From Hydractinia symbiolongicarpus (Eukaryota; Cnidaria; Hydrozoa; Anthoathecata; Hydractiniidae), in NCBI RefSeq assembly GCF_029227915.1, contig NC_079888.1, positions 7,065,001 through 7,129,000 on the forward strand: DNA of 64,000 bases, written 5' to 3'. Each line of letters opens with the position of its first letter. Positions within the stretch are counted from its first letter, which is position 1. Under the pieces are notes generated by a model. The model made no database searches, was not told the DNA's origin, and worked only from the letters and a program-made list of their open reading frames with translations. The position numbers and the translations under genes were made by a program. Of this stretch, positions 1 through 11,474 are shown piece by piece.

Positions 1-790
1 GGAATATGTCAACATGGAAAAACGATGGAAGGTAAAACCTAACTTACAAGAATAAATGACGTAATTCACTAGCTATCATGACGTCACGTTGCCAGTACGT
101 CATGCCATAACGTCATCATATTCACCATAACGTCACCATATGTTATTACGCCACAACGTGGAAATCATCAGTATTAAAAAAGAAAATTTTGTGTTACAAT
201 TAAAGAAATGTGGGTACTGGAGGATACCTTTAGAGGATAAAATTTTTGAAGACTTAAACTTTGCGATTGATATATGCAAAATTGTCGGATTTCGCAAAAT
301 TTAATTCCCTTTTTTTTTTAAAATTTCGCGAAATTTTAAGTTTTTATAAAAATATAAAAATTAAAATAGAACGATTTTTGTTGACCTTTACTTTGAGTAC
401 CAGAAATATTCATAATTTTTCGCGGAATTTAAATTTGCCACTCAACCAAGATCGTATTTAATTTAGTTTAAAAAGGGATTTAATTTCGAGATTCAAGGTT
501 CGTGAAATTAAATTCCGCAAAAAATTCCTCTGTGAAGATAGCAACCCATTACTTGATCTATCTACAATTGTCTAAAATCTTTCATGCAAATACTGTTACA
601 AATGTGTGTCGTGATGAGAAAATTATTCCTTCGATACTCACTTAAAGTTTTGGATGCGACAAGCTTTTAAAAATCGATCATATAGCATTGAAAAGGAAAG
701 GAAATGAACAAAAGAATGCAGGAATTATATCTATAATAATTTTTGTTTATTGTTAGGGGCTGATAAAGTTTGACTAGAAAATCATGCCGA
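1..790. other. Non-coding, no gene seen
   Basis: AT-rich sequence with no credible coding exon. It contains several diverged copies of a TTCGCGAAATT-like motif (about 290-340, 418-440 and 505-525) that recurs elsewhere in the window (10.65, 12.0, 59.15 and 63.7 kb), so this is probably old repeat DNA. Confidence 0.6.
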
Positions 791-917
791 TCTCTGTAAT
801 AATAGCCCTGTTCTGTCTGTCTCTGCGCAAAATGGTCCTACAAGTAAGGATACACATCAAATACGGTGTACAAAGGAAGGGCGAACCCGTGGATTTATCC
901 ACAGGCTACCGACTAGT
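791..917 (+). mobile_element. Short non-autonomous Helitron-like element
   Basis: The left end (TCTCTGTAATAATAG then a CTGTCTGTCT tract) matches the 5' ends of the other Helitron-like copies in this window. The right end carries the hairpin GTGGATTTATCCAC and terminates in CTAGT at 913-917. Helitrons end in a short hairpin followed by CTRR(T) and insert without target duplication; this 127-bp copy has both termini and almost no interior. Compare 18355-18491. Confidence 0.65.
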
Positions 918-1013
918 ATATATATATTATATGATCCGTGTCACTGTCATAGAATGCACTATGAAATGAAAAAAACGTACAATGTGCCTGGAGTTTTTGC
1001 CTTCATATTGTGT

Positions 1014-1060
1014 TGAATGAATGAATAAATGAATAAATGAATGAATGAATGAATGAATAA
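1014..1060. repeat. (TGAA)n-type microsatellite
   Basis: Imperfect tandem GAAT/AAAT tetranucleotides, directly readable. Confidence 0.9.
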
Positions 1061-1570
1061 AATACTAAATAAGAAAATTAAATTCCTCCAGAAAAAAGTC
1101 GAAGAAGCAAAAATATAAACAGCAAATAAAAAATATAGGAATAATAATAAAGTAAAACTAAAAAACAAAAACAAACATTTAACAAACAACAAAAGAAGAT
1201 GAAATAAATAGTAAATGAGAAAAGAAAACAAAAAAAGTTTTAAACGAAATTTGCAAACATTTCAGTTTGCACTTTTTAACAAATCTCTCATTTTCGTTTG
1301 TACAAGCACCCGTATATTCATGTTACAATAACATCGTGACATCTGCCAATATTTTAATGCTTAACTGATAAAATAAACAAAAATTCAAGGGGTTGCAACT
1401 TCTCTTCTTTAATAGACAAATGTAAAAGACATTTTGTTTTCACGTCACTTCTTCCAAATTATTCTTGCTTATTATTGGAATACTAATATTTCGATTAGCA
1501 TGTTTCTCTCATATATTTACAAGTTTCGTTTATAATTCACAAGTAGTTCAGTGAGGAGCTACGTTCACAC

Positions 1571-1627
1571 ATGAATAAGATCATTCTTCTTTCAACATTG
1601 TTGTTTTATCATAGTGAAGCAGTTCAG
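1571..1627 (+). CDS. Possible signal-peptide first exon of an unassembled secreted protein
   Basis: The ATG at 1571 opens 19 codons with a hydrophobic core (MNKIILLSTLLFYHSEAVQ), followed at once by a strong splice donor, CAG|GTAAGG, in phase 0. A TTATAATTC sequence lies about 40 bases upstream and could serve as a weak TATA element. The pattern (short signal exon ending in Q, phase-0 donor) resembles the first exon of the minus-strand gene at 41108. I could not find a convincing in-phase second exon downstream, so this may be a decayed gene, a gene with a distant second exon, or chance. Confidence 0.35.
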
Positions 1628-3790
1628 GTAAGGTAAAACTTTTCTTGGCTTTTTTTCTGCATGACGAGAGGCTTTTTAAAGTTACAGGGAAACTAAAATT
1701 TTCGAAATAGGATCCAAGGCAATTGAATATAAAAGCAGAAGAGTTTAAAGAATATTATTGGTGAGTTTTTTATTTTAAGATTCAGTGAATATAACAAGAA
1801 TTGATGCAAAAAAGGTGAGTAAAATAAACCTGCATTCTCTTACAAATAATAGGCTGCAAACAAAAAGCCATCCGTTAGTATGATGACTCTTCCCATCCCT
1901 CTCCCACCCCCTTCTTTCCCTACTGTAATCACGAAACACGCTGAACTTGTGTACATTAACAACGTCAACATCAAAAATAAGGAGAAAAGAAGACGGGTTT
2001 TTTTTCACACATTGTGGCTAAACAAACAATCATTCTCAAACCAGTAAAAGAATAAAAATTCAGGATTCTGGTAGGTGAAGTCATTTTTATTTCCTTCACA
2101 AATAAACAGCCCCTTTTACCATGTTTATCGGCTGCATCGTCTTTGGGCTCCTATCCAAAATGAGCGGTTATTTAATATGGGCGCATATTTAAAGTAGGCG
2201 TTGATTCAAAAAGATTGCACTTTATATTGAAAACATCAATATCATCATAACATATACTGCCATATAATCACAAGCTGTAAAAATTTCAAATTTCGATAAT
2301 TTTCTTTTATTCTTTATTAAACACTACAGAGTACAGAATGGCAAAAAAATATTTTTTTAAACTGTTTATGTTCTGCTGATGCGCCCTTCGTAATGACTTG
2401 GCAGATTTAAAACATGGACGCGTGAATATCGAGAATCTTTAGCGTGTTTTCATCATATTTATACGCCAATCGTTGGCGTATAAAAATTCAATTTTGCCTA
2501 GTAACAGTAACCATAGCAACAAATTAAATAATATGAAAGAAGTTGGAAAAAGGTATTTTTATATATTATATATATATATTTAGTACTGCTAGTCTTTTAA
2601 GTTGATCCTTGTATTCAAACCACGCTACATGCTGAAAAAATTCTAACTGTAGATTCATATGTCAACTGTAGATTCATACACAGTTCACAACATTTGCTAC
2701 TAACACCCACCCACGCCCTAGGGCGTTAATAGTTTTTCAAAATTACGTCCATTAATTATGCTTGAAACTTTTTTTTTCATGCTTCGGAGTTTCAAAAAAC
2801 GTTTTGCATTTTTGGCTTAATTGGCGCCTAAATAAATTGGTCGATCAAAGCTAAGTAAAAATATGGAAATATCTAAATATCAAAATAGTAATCACTTTTT
2901 TACAAACAGATACAATCAATAACGTACGTTTCACAAGCTGTATTTTTTAAAAAAAAAACAAGAGAATGATACGTTGGAAAGTTATTTGCTTATGTTTCTA
3001 CCTCTGTCACTAGATTGCCTGAAAACACTGCCTCTTTGTTTGCTTTTTGTAATTTCTTGGTCAAACTAAGCTTTGAAGTTTCACACAAACACAACAAGTG
3101 GCAAGTTAGACTGTGGTTTTTGTTAGATTGTTATGGATGTGAGAATATCTGTTGTTTAACTGCTTATCGATATTACATTCATTCAAGTTGTACAAATATA
3201 TGTTATCAATGTGGTATTGAATAGTTCTGTCAAATTGATATTGAAGAAGAAAACAAAGAACGAAAAATAACAATTTTAAGAGTTTGCTATCAAACTGTGA
3301 AATATTCAACTTAAGTCCCTTAAAAATTCTGCATCTCAGTACTCTAAATTAACCTTACGATCTTAACATTGGAAGTTATTCGTCAAGGTGAATAGTAAAA
3401 AAAGGTTGTCAACCTGTTAGCAATTACAACTTACAGCATTTTAATGTGCTTTCAAAATTATTGACCAACATTACTAACACCCTCTCAAACAAAGGAAAGC
3501 AGAATTGAGATATTATTACATAAAAAAAAATCAAAATTAGTTGTTGGATAACACAGTCTCACAGTTTCTTACAAAAACATTATAGACTGATTTATTTCGG
3601 GAGATTCTCGAAAAATCAAAACAGTGTCACACTACTTTTCAAGATGATGGTAAAAAGCACTCGCAAAATCAAATTATTATGTTTTGTTTTTTGTTTTACG
3701 TGTGTTGAGAGAATGATTAAACATATCCAGCTATAGTGACTCGTTAAGGCACAAACAAAATAATATGTTGAATCAAGACATAACACATCC
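1628..3790. other. Non-coding, no gene seen
   Basis: No supported coding exon. It holds a perfect palindrome at 2458-2484 and a short stretch near 2838-2908 that resembles the end of the dispersed repeat at 58862 and 63403. A cysteine-rich open frame at 3013-3224 was considered and not accepted. Confidence 0.5.
2458..2484. repeat. Perfect 12-bp-arm palindrome
   Basis: TTTATACGCCAA, a TCG loop, then TTGGCGTATAAA: a perfect inverted repeat with a 3-base spacer. It could form a hairpin or be a symmetrical binding site; nothing nearby says which. Confidence 0.8.
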
Positions 3791-3976
3791 CTCAATCTCT
3801 AAGACTTCATCCCGCAATCTCCAAGGTTTCATCCACCAAATATCCAAGATTTTATCCACCAATCTCAAGGATTTCTTCCACAATTCTCTAAAATTTTATG
3901 CTCCAATCTCCAAGGTTTCACGCCGCAATCTCCAAGACTTCACATCCAACAATTCCCAAGGTTTCATCCTCGACCC
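3791..3976 (+). repeat. Minisatellite, about 23-bp unit
   Basis: About eight imperfect copies of a CAATCTCCAAGGTTTCATCC-like unit in tandem. The open frame across it is a by-product of the repeat. Confidence 0.75.
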
Positions 3977-4476
3977 TTAAAAATTTCGACCAATCTGTAA
4001 GCAATCTAGTCATCATGCAATATTGAAATGATGCAGCTTGACTTGGCTCTAATGATTTTTCTGAATGTATTTTTTTACATTTCATCTTATTCTTTAAAAG
4101 CAATAGTGCACCACGTGGTATTTAATAAAAAAATTTAACGTTGCGGGGCACTGACTTGTACATAACATAAATGAACTGAATGAAGAATAAAATATTTATG
4201 TTTTATGATGTCATAGAAAATATCTGATAGAAATCTCGTGTCAAATAGATATACAAATATTATGTTCATGAATATTTTACGGAAGAGGAAAGGTAAACTG
4301 CGGTGGGCTTAGGAAAATATAAAAATGGAAAAACAAGAAGAAACAGTTGAGATACATAAACGGTTCAGTAGTTAATCGCAGTGAAAGTTGGATTGTGGAA
4401 TTTGGTAAAAATTAGGAGGTAATCGTTTTTCACTTGGTATCAAGTGGTTAACATTCCTAGCAACTAAAATTTCGTC

Positions 4477-4605
4477 TTTAGCCTATCTCTTTTACCCATG
4501 CCTTTTTTACGGATCCTTTTTTTAGGCGACCTCTTTTTAACCCGATTTTTTTACCGACCTTTCTTTTAACCGACCTATTTTTTTACCACCCTCTTTTTTG
4601 GCCGA
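4477..4605 (+). repeat. Pyrimidine-rich tandem repeat
   Basis: Imperfect repetition of a CCGACCTTTTTTTAA-like unit of about 17-20 bases, roughly six to seven copies. Confidence 0.6.
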
Positions 4606-6912
4606 CTTGTTGTTGGTAAGGTAGATACTTGACACGTGCTTCAACTTTTGTTCAATGGAAATGATGTTACCACCAACAAAATAGAATGTCTGCTGGCTCT
4701 CCAAATCCGTTCCTCCAAAGCAGAACCTGTTCACTTCTCAATCCATTTCTTCATTTGAAACAGCCCATTAAAATTTGAGAAGCATGGAGCAATTGTATAG
4801 AAGCAGTAGGATTTTATTTCATAACAAACTCAGTGATCTTTTTTCCAAGATGTCACCAAAACTTATTTTTTTTGTTTTTCGTGTTCTTTTATTTTTAGAA
4901 GCAACGAGGTAGTCAGTTAGTCTTCGATATTATTGAAATTGACGCGATTGTAAAGCAACCTACTGAGCTCATCATTATTTTCCCCAACTGTCTTGTCTAG
5001 TTCGTTAATTAAAAAAAGTGAATTTTGTTTCTGTTCATTTTTTCACAGCTTTAATTTATACTTATGATGTGTACCGCTGTTTTTATTTTATTGTAAAAGC
5101 TAGAACCGCCATCTTTCATTTAGGATATTAACTAAATTGATGAACCTATTTTTTGTAAACACGACAAAAGAAAGTCTTTGTTTTTCTGCTTTAAACTTTC
5201 ATATGATTTCTGTGACCTTTGAATCAAACTTGAAAAAAGATGCAATAAAATAGGCGTTTATTTCGGTTTCTTTTTATAAATTTATATGGCGCATTTTTTC
5301 CTGATTGGAAAAATTTTTTTTGTTGATGTACGAAATGCATGGAACAAAAAGAAGAGCTGTCATCATTGATGGATTCAATACTTCTTAGTATTTGATAAAG
5401 TTTTTATTTATTTTATTCCAATTAATGCTTAACAGATAGACAAAGATTCCAAAATGTATAAAGTTATTTTACATTAGATTTTGCATTAAATTGTCAGTTT
5501 AGAAGTAAACACAAATGCTATCATAATTTCAAATTTGGTCATCGAAAGTGATTATATTGGTTGTTTCTATATTAGAGTCGCGCATTTTATCTCAGCTTAT
5601 CTGGCTAAATCCATATTGTTAAAACATGCTAATTGTTGTTAACGTCAGCATGACCATTTGTTCCGAATTTTGCGACCTATGTGGGGCTTGTTGTGAATTA
5701 TTTCGTCGATCCGGTGAGCTAGAGAATGCCAACAACAAATTGTAAACGTTTCTCCCTGGCCAACGTGCGCCCAAAAGTAGCGACCTTGATTTAAACCTTT
5801 TGGTCAAGCTTGAAAAATGACGAGAGGCTTTGTTTCGTTATTTTGTCTACGATTGTAGTTTTCACTGGTGGTACACTGCTCTCAGTGAAGTTCTGTTTAA
5901 CACATCTATTTCAAGTAAGTTGTGGCCTCTTTACCACTTTAAGTTAATATCAGAGAAAGAGTTTTGTGGGTAAATGATGCCCGTCTTAATATAGAAAAAA
6001 AATTGAATTATTTTATACTATTTTGTCGTGAAGGTTTTTGTTCCAGCTTTTCATGCGCAGGAGATTGCTTAGCTAACAACATTTGAAGCTCGTTCGAACA
6101 AATCGTAGAAAGAAATGAAAAGTTACCAGTTGTTTGTTTTTCTTTTTCTATAACAATCGCCTTCTCCTGCGATGTATTTAAAAATTTAATTTGATAAAAC
6201 TTTTCATTGCTGCGTGTTGTAAGGATTCAGACGTGTTGGTTGAATGCGTCCAAAAAACAATTTTTTTTAAGAACTAAAAGTAGCTATAACAAATGTAATT
6301 TCTTTTGCAGTTATTTCTTTAAAATTCTCCTCAATAATTAGTTTTAGCAAATTAACTCAAACTGAGTTAAGAAATAGAAAGGAAATAAAGAAAAAAATTT
6401 GGCAAAACAGATAAGCAAATGAAATTTGTGAAAGCAAAAGTGTATAAAGTTGTTTAAGGGAGAAATGTGATAGTTTTGAAAAATTAGAATTTTATTTTTT
6501 TAAATTTCTCTACGTTTTTATTCTTAATTTTTTTTCTTGTGCATTTATTTATTTATTTAACTTTTTTGTCTTATTATATACTTCATTAATTTATATTTCT
6601 CTACACTTTTTCCCATCTTCATTTTGTTTGATTTATTTATTTTATTTGCCTTATTTATTTTTTACGTATTGTCTCATTTGTATAATTTCATCCTTTTATT
6701 CAAGCAGCTAGCTACTATTTATTTTCTTGCGTTAGATTTCAATGAGTCAGCATTCAAATTACGTGTACACAAACCCTATATGGTAAACTATGAAAGAATC
6801 AGGCGAATGACCAAGCGAAAAATGAAATTTGCTGTAATTTTCTTTTTCTTTTTTTTCCTTCTTAGTTAGAAAAAACAAAAACAAAAGCATACAGAAACTG
6901 AATTGAACCACT
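4606..6912. other. Non-coding, no gene seen
   Basis: AT-rich DNA upstream of the GPCR gene. No exon, RNA gene or clear repeat recognised; promoter elements could not be placed. Confidence 0.5.
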
Positions 6913-8124
6913 ATGTCATGCAATAACACAACATTAGGCATGCAACAAAACTGTACATCAGGAACATACATAAAACCTGAAGCAGCAATCAAGGAATTTA
7001 TTATCCTCAATGTTATCATTGCTACCCTGGCCATCATAATGAACTCGTTTGTTGTATTTTTATTCTATTACAAACGCACATTACTTAATACTCCATCCAA
7101 TCGGTTGCTACTTAGCTTATGCATTTGCGACTTTCTCGCTGGAGTTATCGTAACATGTCATTGCTTAATTGAATTCGAAATTTTCAATCATTGTTTAGCG
7201 TTTCGCATCGTGTTGGATATCTTTACAACAATGCTGGTCGAATCTGTAATAATCCATTTATGTGGAATAACTTTGGATCGATTTTTATCGTTGTTTTACG
7301 CGTTACGTTATAAAGATATCGTTACGAGAAAGAAATCGTTAAAATTTATCGCTAGTGCATGGATTATCCCCTTCTTCGCGTCATCAATACAACTGACATG
7401 GTTATATCGAGTGCTGGATGGAGATCCGACCGAAAATGATTACAATAAAATTGATAAAATCGAACCGTGGTATTCCGCATCATCATTTATTATATTTTTC
7501 ACAGTTCCAATGTTTCTTCTTGGGGTCATATTTGTTGGTATGTTCATTGAGATTCGAAGACTGCTTTTAAAAACACCAAGCAGGCGAATGAGAGATGTTT
7601 CTGGCGTATCTGTCCAACAAAGGCGAGTGTTTTATATATTCGGAGCGATGTATCTTTGTTTTGTTTTGCTTTCTATGCCATTTTTTACCATGCGGTTCAT
7701 GTTAGATTTGGATCGTTCTGTGAATCATAACATACTTCCAAACAAACATCTACTGGATATTGGGTACGCTTTGAAAGCGTTGAACTCGTTGTTCGATCCT
7801 ATAATATATACGGCGATTAATCGCGAATTCCGCTCCCTCATTGGACATTTATTCTCAACACCACAAAACAAATTTCGCTTTCCGTTCCGTAAATTATCAT
7901 CCGCTGCCAGTCTGAACGTCAGTATGAGAAGACGTTCCATGCCAATCTCGTCGGTAGCTGATCCTAGTATTCATGACTCAGGAATTTATGAAATATGCTT
8001 GGGTGACACGACATCAGAGATTGACACTAATTCTTCTGCGACGTCTAGTTTGCAGAATGCAAGACAAAGCAAACTTTTACTGGGTGTAAAAATAATGAAT
8101 AATAATTTATTTTCCTCCTTGTAA
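6913..8124 (+). CDS. Class A (rhodopsin-like) G protein-coupled receptor
   Basis: An intronless 403-residue frame with seven hydrophobic segments, the first at about residues 29-54. The N-terminus has N-glycosylation sequons (NNTT, NCTS). TM3 ends in DRF at 122-124 within LDRFLSLFYALRY, a DRY variant, and TM7 ends NSLFDPIIY (291-299), a D/NPxxY variant; both are class A hallmarks. The rotamer-switch CWxP of TM6 is absent (LLSMPFF instead). There is a cysteine before TM3 (HCLAF), but no partner cysteine in extracellular loop 2, so the usual disulfide is missing. A roughly 100-residue Ser/Arg-rich tail follows residue 300. It would sit in the plasma membrane and signal through G proteins; the ligand is unknown. 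No leucine-rich repeats are present, so it is not a glycoprotein-hormone-type LGR despite the cystine-knot genes 1.4 kb away. Single-exon class A receptors are common in cnidarians. Confidence 0.92.
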   Translation: MSCNNTTLGMQQNCTSGTYIKPEAAIKEFIILNVIIATLAIIMNSFVVFLFYYKRTLLNTPSNRLLLSLCICDFLAGVIVTCHCLIEFEIFNHCLAFRIVLDIFTTMLVESVIIHLCGITLDRFLSLFYALRYKDIVTRKKSLKFIASAWIIPFFASSIQLTWLYRVLDGDPTENDYNKIDKIEPWYSASSFIIFFTVPMFLLGVIFVGMFIEIRRLLLKTPSRRMRDVSGVSVQQRRVFYIFGAMYLCFVLLSMPFFTMRFMLDLDRSVNHNILPNKHLLDIGYALKALNSLFDPIIYTAINREFRSLIGHLFSTPQNKFRFPFRKLSSAASLNVSMRRRSMPISSVADPSIHDSGIYEICLGDTTSEIDTNSSATSSLQNARQSKLLLGVKIMNNNLFSSL

Positions 8125-8243
8125 TACAAATATGCAAGTACTTTCTTGTGATTATTTCGTTATTCCCTGCGTTCTTTTCAAGAAAATCCAAACTGAACAT
8201 GTTTTCATGCAACTTATAGTAAATGTTGTGCTAGGAATTAAAA

Positions 8244-8249
8244 AATAAA
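8244..8249 (+). terminator. Candidate polyadenylation signal
   Basis: AATAAA about 120 bases after the GPCR stop codon, the first such hexamer downstream. Confidence 0.4.
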
Positions 8250-9531
8250 AAAAATCGGTAATTTTTTGGATACACACATTTTTTAAAAGAATACTACAAC
8301 TTCCAACCGGGGTTGGTCATTATTCTTATCTCTCTATTGTTCTAAACAATAGATTCTTATATTTATATTCTTTTATTTATTACTATAAATCATATTTTTA
8401 TAAAAAGCGTGTACTTATTCTGGCACATTGTTAGATACACCAAGAACACATCGACAGTGTTTTTTCTTTAAATTTGTGAGTTTTATCAGTTTTGTGAGTT
8501 TTGCAAACAAAATCTACAACTAGCTAATTTTAAAAAAAACATTTTCGTATACTACATTCTAACATTTGAAAGAATCTGGCAAAATTGGTTTGTCGTCTTA
8601 AGGTGTAAACAGGCTTAAAGGTTTATTTATTAGGATGTAACGAAAACAAAGGGAACTACCCCGCTGTATAGTCTGTTGCCGACAAAGTAGACTAAGTTGT
8701 TAATTTGATAAAAGCAGACGCAAGCGCTGTGCTTACTTACGAGCCCAAAAAACTCAAAATAGAAAGTCTCACTTATTCAGAGTCCTAATTAAGAATCGTT
8801 CTAGTTGAAATTAATGAAGAAGTTCAAGAGAATGAGAATTGCGGTCCCACTTAGCTAGGGTTCCACTTTAGCGGGTATACTGTACCGATTGAACCTGTCC
8901 TAGCAGACACATACAGTTCCTTGACAAAGTACCCACTAAAACCATGTGTCCGTTATATAGATGTTAATACGTCAACACATAGCATAAATATTTGTGGAAA
9001 TGTCTGTTTTATATTTTGTCGAAAATATAGTTTTATTCAGACTATTGATTGAAAAAGGTTCCTCAAGCTTTACTTTACAATATGCCCGCTTTATAGAGAC
9101 TTTCTAATAAGAGTTTAACCAAAGACCTGCCCGTTCCAAGTACCAGTGTCCGTCTTATAAAACTGTTTGTTGTAGACGGTGACCGATTGAATGGGATTCC
9201 AAGGTATAACAAATACACTGATTTGACTTACTTTAAAAGGAAGGAACCTTATTTTTTTGGCCAAAATCCTAAAACCGTTTCGCCAAAAAATCGCCTCTTT
9301 ATCATTTCACAAAATTACATCCTACTTTACTTACCCGCGTTTAACCTGACTAAAATTCCTTGCCTGCGTGTGACCGCGTTTACATGTATCACAAATATAA
9401 TTGCAGATTTCGAACTATTTTAAGCCCTGTCACTGGACAATCCATGTTTACGGGGGAAAAAAATTAAAGAAGTGCGGAAAGCAGAACAGAAAACACAACT
9501 TATTTTGATTAAAATATTTTCTCCCAACTAA
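8250..9531. other. Non-coding, old repeat debris
   Basis: No gene seen. From about 8840 to 9185 there are scattered TGTCCGTTATATAG / TCCGTCTTATAAAACTG phrases resembling the ends of the pogo-like MITE at 12317, probably a strongly diverged copy. Confidence 0.4.
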
Positions 9532-10014
9532 TTATCTACACTGACAATGAGTAGCGCGAAAAATATTTATCTTGTTAGTCTGAGCACCTTCTGGACAATC
9601 CAAATCAAATTGCTTGTATTCTCCGCCTGCTTGTAAGCAATTCTTGCCTGAGCAACTTCCATGGCAAAACCGTAGCTCTACCATTTTAGAGCATAGTCCA
9701 GACGCAAGTTTGACTTTAAATGACTTCATTTTACAAGTAGATTTGTAGATAAGTTTGCCATAATCAGACATTTCATCGCGGCCGATCCTATCATCGCTTG
9801 ATCCGTCTTCCATTTCCATGTCACCCGATTGCTCCAACCCGCTTTTTTGTTCGGCTACGTTCTCTTCTCCTTCCTCTCCGCCGATATTTGTAAACTTCTT
9901 CTTCGCTGCTTTTGCGAGCCTTTGTTGATTAATCTTGTTCCAACACTCCATCGTCGTGAAAAGATGAAGCAGGACAAACAACGACAACAGCATGTTGAAC
10001 ATTTTAAACATCAT
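9532..10014 (-). CDS. Small secreted cystine-knot (CTCK-like) protein
   Basis: 160 residues from the ATG at 10014; a further ATG follows directly. Residues 1-24 form a signal peptide (hydrophobic LLSLFVLLHLF core). An acidic, low-complexity linker with a short basic run (AKKK) precedes the C-terminal cysteine domain. Cysteines lie at 94, 108, 117, 121, 126, 140, 157 and 159. C117-H-G-S-C121 is the C-x-G-x-C signature of a cystine knot and C157-x-C159 is the closing C-x-C, as in the CTCK, glycoprotein-hormone, bursicon and DAN-like families. The spacing 14-9-4-5-14-17-2 is almost identical to that of the divergent gene at 11475 (14-9-4-6-14-16-2), so the two are paralogs. It is probably an extracellular ligand or antagonist; the receptor is unknown. 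Single exon. Confidence 0.85.
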   Translation of the reverse strand: MMFKMFNMLLSLFVLLHLFTTMECWNKINQQRLAKAAKKKFTNIGGEEGEENVAEQKSGLEQSGDMEMEDGSSDDRIGRDEMSDYGKLIYKSTCKMKSFKVKLASGLCSKMVELRFCHGSCSGKNCLQAGGEYKQFDLDCPEGAQTNKINIFRATHCQCR

Positions 10015-10131
10015 GATGAACTGCACGATCCTATGAATATCACGAAAATAAATTGTGATGCCTCACGAGTGGTAACTCTTCTTACAAAATCTCTTTTCAC
10101 TTTACATAAATGCCTCTGAATGAGTGCAAGG

Positions 10132-10139
10132 TTTATATA
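10132..10139 (-). promoter_or_regulatory. Candidate TATA box for the cystine-knot gene
   Basis: TATATAAA on the minus strand, about 118 bases upstream of the ATG at 10014, which would give a 5' UTR of roughly 90 bases. Confidence 0.5.
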
Positions 10140-11474
10140 TCAATGAATCTACGGTTCCTGTTAAAAGCATTTTTAAAATAACCTAGTTCATAAAAAAACG
10201 CTATGACAGAGATTTTGTTAAAAATTATAAACATACTTAGCTTAAATTTGGAGAAAGGCTTAAATTACTTTACACATAAACTAAACTCAGAAGTATGGCA
10301 GTTTTCGTCACAACACGGCCAAAATTTCGACATGCTATCTATCAACTATAACTTGTTATTACTTAATGTTGAGATTTTAAAATAAAAAAAAAAACATACG
10401 AAGGCGAAGCTTTGAATATTCCTCTGTGAAAGTTTATGTTTTGGAAAGAAAATAAAAATATCGTGAAAGATTTTCTTACTTTTTTTTCTCTCCCCAAAGT
10501 CGTATTCACGATAAACATTACGATAAATTGAAATACTGGGACAAATAATTGACTTGTTCAATTATCGTATTTGGATCTGTTTATAAAAATTTGAATCTGT
10601 ATTAAAATTTGATTCTTTTTCCTATTAAATTTTTCAAGTGAAAATAAAAAAATCACTCGCGAAAATTTATGTCCTAAATTTCGCCGTTCGTTTTTCTCGC
10701 GAAATAATTGGCTTGGTTTCGTATAAGAAAAACACGTGTAAGATAACATCAACACATATTTCTCCTAATTCTAGAAAATCTTAACACATACTTCGCTAAA
10801 AACATAAATAAGAACGTTCGGGACTAAATAAGGAGTACAAAAACACCTCAGGGAAAATTTAGACGTTTTTATAAAAAATAGTGACGTCAGAGAGATAAAA
10901 AACTTCAAAATAATTGAACATACCTTTTTCATTTAGTTCCCTTGCCAGCTTAACCTAAAATGATTCATCAACAAAAACAATCGCTTAATTGTGTTACCTC
11001 GAACAGAACATATAGCGCAAACATAACATTTAAACTCGTGTGCCCTTCGAACTTTATTCCTATTCTGTATAACCAAATGCGTGAAGTCAGAATATTCATC
11101 AGAGCGTAGCCAGGACCTGTTTATTGAAGAACTTAGGTGGTTCCACAGTAGAGCTTGAAAAAAGAATCAACAAGAAAAGAAGGTATTAGATGATATTTCG
11201 TATTTTTTTGCCTCTGCTTTGTTTTGATTTGTTTCTTTACTTTCTTGTGTTGTCGAATTTACACTTTGAAATAAAGCAAGCATAATAGAAAATATAATAT
11301 ATTGCGCTCAAAAAAACCTTTTTTTGCTGTATAAGCAGGTACGTTGGGTTTTTGGTTCCGCGTTCGAAAAGTTCCTTAATAATACAGTGTCCTGAAAAAG
11401 TTTAAGAAGTTCTGCAGCGTGAACAGATTGTTTGAATTTTTAGTAAAACAGTTTGATCATCTTGTAACAAAGAA
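10140..11474. other. Divergent intergenic region between two cystine-knot genes
   Basis: About 1.3 kb without a gene. Contains a TTCGCGAAATT-type repeat motif at about 10655-10705. It must hold the promoter of the plus-strand gene, but no clear TATA element could be assigned. Confidence 0.45.

Noticed and set aside
3013-3224. Cysteine-rich open frame behind a good acceptor-like site, considered as a third cystine-knot exon
   Set aside because: Its cysteine intervals (27-3-4-1-11-4-3) do not match the 14-9-4 pattern of the two real genes, and no in-phase upstream exon joins it.
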